Origin: UBA1847 sp942492205
GTDB taxonomy: Bacteria > Pseudomonadota > Gammaproteobacteria > Steroidobacterales > Woeseiaceae
DNA: 64,000 nucleotides
Direction of reading: 5' to 3'
Assembly (NCBI GenBank): GCA_942492205.1
Contig: CALODT010000001.1
Location: 620,001 to 684,000 of the forward strand
A model generated the notes under the pieces. The model had not been told where the DNA came from and made no database searches. It worked only from the letters and a program-made list of their open reading frames with translations. Positions 53,896-61,798 of the stretch are shown piece after piece. Each line of letters begins with the position of its first letter. The first letter of the stretch is position 1. The translations under genes were made by a program, and so were the position numbers.

Positions 53896-55467
53896 TTGAC
53901 AGAAGCAGTCGACCACGGAATTACGGTCACCGAAATCGCAGCGATGGATCAGACCATCGATGTGTTGCCAGAAACCACGGCCGCCTTCGTTGGCCGCGCA
54001 CTCCGTGGTCCGCTGAATACCCCGGTCCTGTTACACAGCTTCGGTGAATTTCGTCGTCGCTTTGGCGACAGCTGGCCGCGCTCGAGCCTGGGCCCTTCGG
54101 TGCGGCAATTCTTCGAGCATGGCGGCCAGCGCCTGTATGTCGTGCGCGTTGCCAACAAGGCACGTGGCGCGATGCTGTGTTTACCGGCGAGCGGCACCGC
54201 TGTCGTGCTGCGCGCGATTGAGCCCGGCTCGACCGAACATATCCGGGCCGCTGTGGACTACGATGCCATCAGCGATGACAAGTTGTTCAACCTGACGCTG
54301 CAACGCGTGGACCCCTTGACCGGCCTGGTTACCGACCAGGAGTTATTTCGCAAGCTGAGCTACGAGGAAGACGGCGAGAACTTCATTGGTGATGTTCTGC
54401 TGACATCGTCGCTCGCGAGGCTTGAACATCCTTATCCGACACACAGGCCGGAGCCCACCGCCGGCGATGGCCAGAAGTTCGCAACGGCGTATGTGGATCA
54501 CGCGCAGAGCGGGACTGACGGCGCTGAATTGAGCGACTACGACCTGATCGGGTCCCGCAAGGCACGCAGTGGCTTGTTCGCGCTGGAAGAGGTCGAGCGA
54601 TTCGACGTGCTGTACCTGCCGCCGCTCGGCAAGGGCATGGATGTAGGGCCGACAGCGATTCTCGCCGCCGAGCTGTATTGTCGGCGTCGCGGCGCGATAT
54701 TGATCGTGGACCCGCGCCTCGAATGGTCTGCGGCTGAGCAAGCGGTAACAGGCATTCGCGAACTCGGCTACGCCAGTCCCAATATGCTGGGCTACTTTCC
54801 GCGCGTCGTTGAACGCAAGTCGCCAGATGCGATGTTGCGCCATGCAGGCGGCGCCATCGCGGGCTTGCTTTGCAAGCACGACAGGACCTATGGCGCCTGG
54901 CACGATCTGAACCAGCAGGGCATGGGGCTGCAGCGTCACCTGCTTCCGGGGGTCTGTGTCGATGAGGATGAAACGCAGATTCTGAATCGTGCCGGACTCA
55001 ACGCACTGTCGCAGGGGCCGGCGGGCAGGGCGCGCGTCGTCGGTGCCGTGACGATGGGGCGGGGCTCCGAGGTGCAACGAGAGTACACAAGTCTGCCGGT
55101 TCGTCGCTTTTGCCTGCAGATCATCAATTCGATTGCCAAAGCGACGCAGTGGGCGGTGTTTGAAACGGACAAGGCCAGGGTCAGAGCGCGAATTCGAGCG
55201 CAGGTGCTCGCTTACTTTCACGCGCTCGATGAGCTCGGTGCCTTTGTCGACTCGAGTTTCTCGGTACGCTGCGATGCCGCCGCGCGTCATCAATCGCAAA
55301 GCGAGCCGCATGGCGTGAATATCCTGCTCGTCTTCCACCCTGTGAGTAGCGACGAACGAATATCACTGACGCTGCACCTGACCCCGGCAGGATGCCGCGT
55401 CGGCAGCACGGCGTTTGCGCCGGCCGTCGAGCAAGCGTCCAGTCAGAGCCCCAGCGACTTGACATAA
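53896..55467 (+). CDS. Contractile tail sheath protein, stand-alone
   Basis: The 523 residues match the phage/contractile-injection sheath family. The N-terminal domain has HGITVTEIAAMDQTIDVLPETTAAFVGRA read in part, GPLNTPVLLHSFGEFRRRFG and the FFEHGGQRLYVVRV strand; the C-terminal conserved region has EYTSLPVRRFCLQIINSIAKA and AQVLAYFHALDELGAFVD. Both halves are present, so it is not truncated. In phages and eCIS the gene sits among tube, baseplate and spike genes; none of these is within the window. The start is a TTG with GGAGACAGG ahead. An ECF sigma gene follows 72 bases later. Confidence 0.88.
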   Translation: MTEAVDHGITVTEIAAMDQTIDVLPETTAAFVGRALRGPLNTPVLLHSFGEFRRRFGDSWPRSSLGPSVRQFFEHGGQRLYVVRVANKARGAMLCLPASGTAVVLRAIEPGSTEHIRAAVDYDAISDDKLFNLTLQRVDPLTGLVTDQELFRKLSYEEDGENFIGDVLLTSSLARLEHPYPTHRPEPTAGDGQKFATAYVDHAQSGTDGAELSDYDLIGSRKARSGLFALEEVERFDVLYLPPLGKGMDVGPTAILAAELYCRRRGAILIVDPRLEWSAAEQAVTGIRELGYASPNMLGYFPRVVERKSPDAMLRHAGGAIAGLLCKHDRTYGAWHDLNQQGMGLQRHLLPGVCVDEDETQILNRAGLNALSQGPAGRARVVGAVTMGRGSEVQREYTSLPVRRFCLQIINSIAKATQWAVFETDKARVRARIRAQVLAYFHALDELGAFVDSSFSVRCDAAARHQSQSEPHGVNILLVFHPVSSDERISLTLHLTPAGCRVGSTAFAPAVEQASSQSPSDLT

Positions 55468-55539
55468 GTCGGGCAGCGCCAGATCCAGCGCGTGTCATAC
55501 GAACATCGCCCGGGTGCCACCAATCTATCGGGAGGGGGT

Positions 55540-56070
55540 ATGAGAGACAGCGATGTTCTGCAAAATAACCCGCACATATCTCGATCGGCATTGGAAGCCA
55601 TTCACGGCCAGGTATTCGGCTGGGCCCTCTCCCGTACGGATTACGATCGCGCGGCTGCGGAGGACCTGGTGCAACAGACATACATGGAACTGCTGACAGG
55701 AAAAGCTCGTTTCGAAAACAGGTCGTCGCTCAAGACGTTCGTGTTTTCCGTCGTGCAGAACCTGGCGCGTGGCCGTTATCGACGCATCGCGTCGCGTCTG
55801 CGGCTGGTGCGGTCTGCGTCGCTAGCGGCAATTGACGATGTGGTCGAGCCTGTCGAGCCAAGCGAGCACGCGGCAGTCTGGGATGCGGTGCAGGCCCTGC
55901 CACAACGACAGCGGGATATCGTCGAACTCGTATTCTGCCGGGACATGACCGTCGAAGCGGCGTCCAGCGTGATGGGTGTCAGCACCGGCACCGCACGGGT
56001 GCATTACGACCGGGCGAAGAAAGCACTGAAGGTAAAACTGGCCAGCCAGGGAGCTTGGTTTGATGACTGA
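55540..56070 (+). CDS. ECF-type RNA polymerase sigma factor
   Basis: The 176 residues have the two-domain ECF layout. Sigma region 2 is around residues 15-80 (RAAAEDLVQQTYMELLTG, then SLKTFVFSVVQNLARGRYRR as the -10 contact helix), and region 4 around 110-170 (ALPQRQRDIVELVFCRDMTVEAAS read in part, MGVSTGTARVHYDRAKKALK as the -35 helix-turn-helix). A strong GGAGGGGGT precedes the ATG. It overlaps the next gene by eight bases, the usual form of a sigma/anti-sigma pair. Confidence 0.92.
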   Translation: MRDSDVLQNNPHISRSALEAIHGQVFGWALSRTDYDRAAAEDLVQQTYMELLTGKARFENRSSLKTFVFSVVQNLARGRYRRIASRLRLVRSASLAAIDDVVEPVEPSEHAAVWDAVQALPQRQRDIVELVFCRDMTVEAASSVMGVSTGTARVHYDRAKKALKVKLASQGAWFDD

Positions 56071-56425
56071 TTCAGACGCAACGCTGCAAAGCGCCGTAAG
56101 AGAAGCACACAGACAGGTCGAGAGTATTCCGGTTCCTGCATTCGAGAAGGTCTGGGCGGCGGCCAGTGTAAAAGCGGCAGCGACGCGCAGGCGCCCCTTC
56201 CTGCTGGCCGGCGCTGTTGCCGCCGCAGTCGTGCTGGCTATCGCGATCGGGTTGCGCGCGCCAGTGAAAAACGAGTGGCTGTATATCGACGAGCTCGAGC
56301 TACTGGAGACCACCGGCTGGTCGGCACCGAGCGATAGCCTGTTACCCGCCCGCGAATTTGACATATACCAGGATATTCCGGTGTTGATCGAGTCAACCGA
56401 AACCTATGGAGGAGCGTTATTGTGA
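56063..56425 (+). CDS. Putative anti-sigma membrane protein
   Basis: The 120 residues have a cytosolic N-terminal helix region (residues 1-44, SAVREAHRQVESIPVPAFEKVW), one membrane helix (LLAGAVAAAVVLAIAIGL, about 47-65) and a short periplasmic tail. The position right after an ECF sigma gene with overlapping reading frames is the main evidence. I do not see a zinc-binding HxxxCxxC motif, so it is not a ZAS-domain anti-sigma. The previous TTG codon extends the frame but ATG 56063 has GGAG. Its stop overlaps the next start (GTGA). Confidence 0.65.
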   Translation: MTDSDATLQSAVREAHRQVESIPVPAFEKVWAAASVKAAATRRRPFLLAGAVAAAVVLAIAIGLRAPVKNEWLYIDELELLETTGWSAPSDSLLPAREFDIYQDIPVLIESTETYGGALL

Positions 56426-56835
56426 AGAAAGGAATTTTTCCAGCAGTCGTAATCGTCATGCTCGGTATGAGTACGGCGCTCGCCGCCGGACCCAAAGAGG
56501 ACGTTTTCAAAGGCAAGCTGTTTCCGCCGAACGTCATTCTGGAACACCAGGTGGAACTCGAGCTCAGCGAGGCGCAGTTCAAGGCAATTCGAGCCGCGGT
56601 TGTCGAGGTGCAGGGCGGCGTGGCCGAGCACGAATGGGACATGAAAGAGGCATACCAGGCGCTGATGCAGGAGCTGGACAAGGCGCCTATCGATGAGAAA
56701 CGCGTGCTGCAGCATGCCAGCAAGGCACTGCTGGCTGAGAATCAGGTCAAAAAGAAACAGATGGCCATGCTGGTGAGGCTCAAGAACCTGCTGACGGCGG
56801 AGCAGGTTAGCTACCTCGAGTCAGTGCAGCAATAG
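56422..56835 (+). CDS. Spy/CpxP-like periplasmic protein
   Basis: The 137 residues have a signal peptide (GIFPAVVIVMLGMSTALA, cut near residue 22) and a helical mature part ending in the LTXXQ-type motif LLTAEQVSYL. Spy/CpxP-like proteins are chaperone or sensor proteins in envelope stress, and the related CnrX is a metal sensor of an ECF sigma system. It starts at a GTG with GGAGGAG ahead, overlapping the previous stop. With the sigma and membrane genes it forms a three-gene set. Few histidines or methionines are seen, so metal sensing is not supported. Confidence 0.75.
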   Translation: MKKGIFPAVVIVMLGMSTALAAGPKEDVFKGKLFPPNVILEHQVELELSEAQFKAIRAAVVEVQGGVAEHEWDMKEAYQALMQELDKAPIDEKRVLQHASKALLAENQVKKKQMAMLVRLKNLLTAEQVSYLESVQQ

Positions 56836-56896
56836 AACGAGCGTATCGGAACCTGGTTCCTTGATCCCGCTACAAACGGGGGGTAAGACTACGATC

Positions 56897-58549
56897 ATGA
56901 CTACGAATCGACTGATTTCCATCGTGGCTTCGCTGCTGCTGGCTCTGGCTGGCTGCGGCGGCGGCAGCGGGGGCGGCACCCCGCCACCGCCACCTCCGCC
57001 ACCGCCTCCACCGGTTACCAAAGCTGAGGCCTTCCAGTTTCTGAACCAGGGCTCCTTCGGTGCCACCGAAGCGGAGGCCGAACGCGTCATTGCCATGCGC
57101 CAGGAGGCGTGGATCGACGAGCAATTGAACTTGGCGCCTTCGCTGCAATTGCCGCATATGCTGCAGCTGCCGCCGCCACAGTTCATGGGGCAGCTGCACA
57201 GTGACCGAGTCGACATATGGTTCCGAAATTCGCTGGCGGGCGACGATCAGCTTCGGCAGCGAATCGCTTTCGCGCTCTCCGAGATTATGGTCGTCTCGCA
57301 GCTCGGCGCATTGGAGCAACGACCCTTCGCGGTGGCCGACTATTACGATGTGCTGGCTCGCAATGCGTTCGGCAACTATCGTGACCTGATTGAGGAGGTG
57401 ACCCTGCATCCTGCGATGGGCGTTTACCTCAGCATGCTTGGCAACCAGAAACCCGACCCGACGCGCAATATCCGTCCGGACGAGAATTACGCGCGCGAGT
57501 TGATGCAACTGTTCTCGATCGGTCTCGTCGAGCTCAACATCGATGGCAGCGAAAAGCTCGATCCAGTAAGCAGTCAACCGATACCGACCTACGACCAGTC
57601 GATCATCGAGGGCTTTGCGCATGTGTTTACTGGCTGGACCTGGGCAGGCGTCACGCAATTCAATCCGCCCGATTTTCTTGTCCCCCAGGCGAGCCAGTAT
57701 TTCCCGATGCAGCTCTGGGAGAGCTTCCACGACACGGGCCCGAAACAACTGCTGAACGGCACCGTGCTGCCGGCCGGGCAGTCAGGCGAACAGGACCTGT
57801 CCGACGCGCTCGATAACATCTTCAATCACCCGAACGTCGGGCCGTTCATGGCGATTCGCCTTATTCAGCGCCTGACTACGAGTAACCCCTCGCCGGGCTA
57901 CGTGCGGCGCGTGGCAGAGGTCTTCAATGACAACGGTTCGGGTACGCGGGGCGATTTAGGCGCCGTGGTCAGGGCAATCCTGCTGGATGCCGAAGCGAGA
58001 CCTGCGATGGCGATGGAGATCGACGGCAAGCTCAAGGAGCCGTTATTGCGGCTGACGCAGCTATGGCGCTCTTACAACGCCCAGTCCAACGCTGGCGGTT
58101 ATCCGTTCGGATTTGCGTATGTGCTGTTCGGGCAGGGTCCGCTGCAGTCACCGTCGGTATTCAACTTCTTCAGCCCGTTCTACGCGCCGCCGGGCGAGAT
58201 TCGTGACAGCAGCCTGGTCGCGCCGGAGCTCGAGATCGCGACCGAGTACAACAACACGCTGTACACAAACTACATGTTCTTCCAGGCATTCGCGCTCAAT
58301 CACACGAACCCGGATCTCGAGGACGAGCAAATCTACATCAATATCCAGGAAGAGATGGACGTCGCTGCCGATGCCGATGCATTGATCGACATGGTCGCGG
58401 GCAAGCTCCTCGGTGGTGAGATCACCGACACGCTGCGCAACGAGATTCGCGGCATGGTGGAGCGCATTCCTGAAACCGACACAACGCTTCGCGCGGCGGA
58501 GGCGATCTACTTCGTCGTCACGTCGCCCGAATACGCATACCAGCGCTAG
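56897..58549 (+). CDS. DUF1800 family lipoprotein
   Basis: The 550 residues start at ATG 56897: a signal with lipobox (LALAGC, Cys about 20), then a glycine stretch and a run of 11 prolines as a flexible linker, and a full DUF1800 domain with FLNQGSFGATEAEAERV, WIDEQL, LRQRIAFALSEIMVVS, RPDENYARELMQLFSIGLV (read in part) and FTGW. The family is secreted and nearly always encoded beside a DUF1501 gene, as here. Its biochemical role is unknown. It is 61 bases after the Spy-like gene. Confidence 0.88.
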   Translation: MTTNRLISIVASLLLALAGCGGGSGGGTPPPPPPPPPPPVTKAEAFQFLNQGSFGATEAEAERVIAMRQEAWIDEQLNLAPSLQLPHMLQLPPPQFMGQLHSDRVDIWFRNSLAGDDQLRQRIAFALSEIMVVSQLGALEQRPFAVADYYDVLARNAFGNYRDLIEEVTLHPAMGVYLSMLGNQKPDPTRNIRPDENYARELMQLFSIGLVELNIDGSEKLDPVSSQPIPTYDQSIIEGFAHVFTGWTWAGVTQFNPPDFLVPQASQYFPMQLWESFHDTGPKQLLNGTVLPAGQSGEQDLSDALDNIFNHPNVGPFMAIRLIQRLTTSNPSPGYVRRVAEVFNDNGSGTRGDLGAVVRAILLDAEARPAMAMEIDGKLKEPLLRLTQLWRSYNAQSNAGGYPFGFAYVLFGQGPLQSPSVFNFFSPFYAPPGEIRDSSLVAPELEIATEYNNTLYTNYMFFQAFALNHTNPDLEDEQIYINIQEEMDVAADADALIDMVAGKLLGGEITDTLRNEIRGMVERIPETDTTLRAAEAIYFVVTSPEYAYQR

Positions 58550-58562
58550 GCGGGGAGCAACG

Positions 58563-59924
58563 ATGAAAGCACTTAACAGACGTGATTTCCTGAAGACCAG
58601 CGGTGCGGCTGCGCTATTCGCGGCCACCCCCGGCCTCGCGTATTCGCAGGTCGTCGGTGGCACAGGCTCATTCACCGATTATCGCGCGCTGGTTTGCGTG
58701 TTCCTGTTTGGCGGCAACGACTCCTACAACATGCTCGTGCCGAATACGACGGCCGAGTACAACGCGTACGCCGCGTCGCGACAAAACCTCGCGATACTTC
58801 AAAATGACCTCCTGCCGATCACGCCTGCGTCCTCAAGCGGTCCGGATTTCGGGCTGCATCCGGCGATGGGCGGGATCCAGGGCCTGTTCCAGTCCGGCGA
58901 AGCGGCGTTCGTTTCGAATGTCGGCCCGCTGGTGCAACCGACCACCCGGGACGACTACTTCAACGGTTCCGTAACGCTGCCCCCGCAGCTGTTTTCACAC
59001 AACGACCAGCAGGACCAGTGGACATCGCTACGCGGCAATGTCCCGAGCAAAACGGGCTGGGCCGGGCGCATGGCTGACCTGATTCGAACCGGCGTGACCG
59101 AGCAACAGATGGCGACCAATGCGTCGCTGTTCGGGTCCAACCTGTTTCAATCAGCGGACGAGACGGTCGCATACGTCATGGGTCCGGGAGGGCCTTTGCA
59201 GTTCGAGGGCTTCTCGACCACGCCGGGCGACCTCCTCAACGAGCAGCGCCTCGCGTTCCTGCGCGTCGTCGACGCCCAGTACCCGACAATCTACGAGCGT
59301 GGTTTTCGCGACGTGCAGCGACGCGCCATCGATGCGGCAGATCTCGTATCCACGGCAATCGCCGGTGCACCGACGCTGAACACCGTGTTCCCACAGTCGC
59401 AGCTTGGTACACAGTTGCAGACGGTGGCACGCCTTATCGCGGTACGGGACGAGCTGCAGATGCAACGGCAGATATTCTTCGTGGCCGCGGGTGGCTTCGA
59501 CTCGCACGACGATCAGGAGCAGAACCAGCCGGGCCTGCTTGGCGGAGTCAGTGACGCGATTGCGGCGTTCCAGACGGCGGTCAGGGACGAGCTGTTTATT
59601 CCTGAGAGCGTTACGACGTTCACGCAGTCGGACTTCGGGCGCACGCTGACGTCGAATGGCGATGGTACGGACCACGCCTGGGGCGGCAACCAGCTCGTCG
59701 TAGGCGGCGCCGTCAATGGCGGCGACCTGTACGGCCGTTACCCCTCCCTGGCGCTCGGCGGACCCGAGGACGTGGGCGGCGGGCGCATGATTCCGTCGAC
59801 ATCCGCAGATCAGTATGCGGCAACGCTGGCGAAGTGGTTTGGCATTCCGGATGTCGATCTCGACGTCGTGGCGCCCAACCTCGGCAATTTTGCGCTTCGG
59901 GATCTAGGGTTTATGATCGCCTGA
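58563..59924 (+). CDS. DUF1501 family protein, Tat-exported
   Basis: The 453 residues have a twin-arginine signal NRRDFLKTSGAAALFAATPGLA and a DUF1501 domain of the alkaline-phosphatase-like (sulfatase-like) superfamily: LVCVFLFGGNDSYNMLVP, HPAMGGI, SHNDQQDQW, FFVAAGGFDSHDDQ, FTQSDFGRT and TDHAWGGNQLVVGG, which hold the probable metal ligands. The catalytic activity is unknown. GGGGAG precedes the ATG and the DUF1800 gene ends 13 bases upstream, so the two are one operon. The longer frame to 58413 lies within the DUF1800 gene. Confidence 0.9.
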   Translation: MKALNRRDFLKTSGAAALFAATPGLAYSQVVGGTGSFTDYRALVCVFLFGGNDSYNMLVPNTTAEYNAYAASRQNLAILQNDLLPITPASSSGPDFGLHPAMGGIQGLFQSGEAAFVSNVGPLVQPTTRDDYFNGSVTLPPQLFSHNDQQDQWTSLRGNVPSKTGWAGRMADLIRTGVTEQQMATNASLFGSNLFQSADETVAYVMGPGGPLQFEGFSTTPGDLLNEQRLAFLRVVDAQYPTIYERGFRDVQRRAIDAADLVSTAIAGAPTLNTVFPQSQLGTQLQTVARLIAVRDELQMQRQIFFVAAGGFDSHDDQEQNQPGLLGGVSDAIAAFQTAVRDELFIPESVTTFTQSDFGRTLTSNGDGTDHAWGGNQLVVGGAVNGGDLYGRYPSLALGGPEDVGGGRMIPSTSADQYAATLAKWFGIPDVDLDVVAPNLGNFALRDLGFMIA

Positions 59925-59947
59925 CTCGAAACTCAGGAACTCCCGTC

Positions 59948-61741
59948 ATGAAATTTCCCGCTTCAGCCGCCCTGGCTGTGGCTCTGCTGTTATCTGCGTG
60001 CGGTGGCGCGGACGATGCGGCGGCGCCACCAATCGCTACGACCGACCCAGCCAGCGAGCTGGCAGCATTGTTCGAAGAGCATTTCGAACGCAATCTGCAG
60101 ATGAATCCGCTGCGCGCGACGTTTATTGGCGACTATCGCTATAACGACCGCCTGGCGAATACCAACAGTCCGGAGTACCGGGCCGCGGAAACGGCAATGA
60201 ACGAAGAGTTCCTTGCACGCCTGCTCGAGATCGACCGCGAGCAACTCGGCTACCAGGATCAACTCAGCTACGACCTGTTCAGGATCAACCGTGAGCAGGC
60301 GCTCGAAGGCGATCGCTTCCCGTTTCACCTGGTGCCGATCAACCAGTTTTACTCGCTGACCAGCATGTTCGTGCAGCTGGGCAGCGGTTCGAGCGCCCAT
60401 CCGTTCAAGACTGTGAAGGACTACGACGATTTCCTGAAGCGAGCCGACCAGTTCTCCGTCAACGTCGACCAGGTCATTGCCAACATGCAGGAGGGCATGC
60501 GAGAGGGTGTCGTGCAGCCCCGCATATTGATGGCCAAGCTGCTGCCGCAGCTGCAGTCGCAGATCGTCGAAGATCCCAGGGACAGTGGCTTCTATACGCC
60601 AGTGCGTAATATGCCCGCCGACATTGCGGCTGAAGATCGCGAACGCCTGACTGCCGCCTACGAGGCCAAGATCAGCAGTTCCATCGTTCCCGCCTTCGAA
60701 CGGCTGCACAACTTTATCGCTGACGGATACCTGTCTGCGGCGCGCGAGAGTGTCGGTTTGTCGGCACTGCCGAACGGCGAAGAGTGGTACGCGTACATGG
60801 TGAAAATCCGCACGACGACGGACATGACGCCGGACGAGATTCACCAGATTGGTCTTAGTGAAGTTGCGCGCATCCACGCAGAAATGCGCGGCGTGATGGA
60901 AGAGGTCGGCTTCGACGGTGACCTGAAGGACTTCTTCGAATTCGTCAATACCGATGAGCAGTTCTTCTTCGACGAACCGGAGCAGCTCATACAGGGCTAC
61001 CGTGACATGACCGATCATATTACGGCGCTGTCCCGCGACCTGTTCGAGATCTTTCCAAAGACGGCCTTCGAAGTTCGCCGCGTCGAACCGTTTCGCGAGA
61101 AGTCGGCGGCTGGCGGCTCATACATGGCCGGGACTGCGGATGGTTCGAGGCCGGGTGTCTTTTACGCGAACGCGTACGACATCAAGGCGCGCGGCAAATG
61201 GGCCATGGAATCCCTGTTCCTGCACGAGGCAATTCCCGGTCATCACTTCCAGATCATGATCCAGCGCGAGAATGAGGACTTGCCCGACTTTCGTCGCTAC
61301 GGTGGTTTCACGGCTTTCTCGGAGGGCTGGGGCCTGTACGCGGAATCGCTCGGCAAGGAGCTCGGTGTCTATACCGATCCGTACCAGTACTTTGGCGGGC
61401 TGAATGCCGAACTCTGGCGTTCGATTCGTCTCGTCGTCGATACGGGCATCCATGCGAAAGGCTGGACACGCCAGCAGGTACTCGACTACATGTACGCCAA
61501 TTCGGCGGTTGCCGAGGCTCGGGCCGTTGCCGAGGCAGAACGATTCATGGCGATTCCGGGGCAGGCGCTCGCTTACAAAGTCGGACAACTGAAGATCCTC
61601 GAGATTCGCGCAAAAGCGGAAGCGCGCCTCGGAGACAGGTTCGACGTTAAGAGCTTTCATACCGAAGTGCTGAAGGACGGCGCAATGCCGCTATCGATGC
61701 TCGAGGCAAAGCTCGATCGCTGGGTCGAGGCGCAGCTGTAG
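59948..61741 (+). CDS. DUF885 family lipoprotein, putative metallopeptidase
   Basis: The 597 residues have a lipobox (LLLSAC, Cys about 18) and one long helical DUF885 domain. HEAIPGHHFQ, about residue 430, is the HExxH-like zinc motif of the gluzincin type in its family form HEAxPGHH, and FSEGWGLYAESLGKELG gives the downstream glutamate. DUF885 proteins are thought to be periplasmic peptidases. The gene begins 23 bases after the DUF1501 stop; it may be in the same transcript. The longer frame to 59834 overlaps DUF1501 and is not used. Confidence 0.88.
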   Translation: MKFPASAALAVALLLSACGGADDAAAPPIATTDPASELAALFEEHFERNLQMNPLRATFIGDYRYNDRLANTNSPEYRAAETAMNEEFLARLLEIDREQLGYQDQLSYDLFRINREQALEGDRFPFHLVPINQFYSLTSMFVQLGSGSSAHPFKTVKDYDDFLKRADQFSVNVDQVIANMQEGMREGVVQPRILMAKLLPQLQSQIVEDPRDSGFYTPVRNMPADIAAEDRERLTAAYEAKISSSIVPAFERLHNFIADGYLSAARESVGLSALPNGEEWYAYMVKIRTTTDMTPDEIHQIGLSEVARIHAEMRGVMEEVGFDGDLKDFFEFVNTDEQFFFDEPEQLIQGYRDMTDHITALSRDLFEIFPKTAFEVRRVEPFREKSAAGGSYMAGTADGSRPGVFYANAYDIKARGKWAMESLFLHEAIPGHHFQIMIQRENEDLPDFRRYGGFTAFSEGWGLYAESLGKELGVYTDPYQYFGGLNAELWRSIRLVVDTGIHAKGWTRQQVLDYMYANSAVAEARAVAEAERFMAIPGQALAYKVGQLKILEIRAKAEARLGDRFDVKSFHTEVLKDGAMPLSMLEAKLDRWVEAQL

Positions 61742-61798
61742 GGGCCGGACAGTGCGCTGCCCTTGTCGTGGGCAACGTCGGCTCCTACAGTAGTCGGT

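Noticed and set aside
53896..55467. Prophage island around the tail sheath gene
   Set aside because: No integrase, capsid, portal, tube or tRNA-end attachment site is visible, and flanking genes are ordinary chromosomal ones. Kept only as a stand-alone sheath.
56975..57015. CCG/CCA tandem repeat as a regulatory element
   Set aside because: It is read in frame as the proline linker of the DUF1800 lipoprotein.
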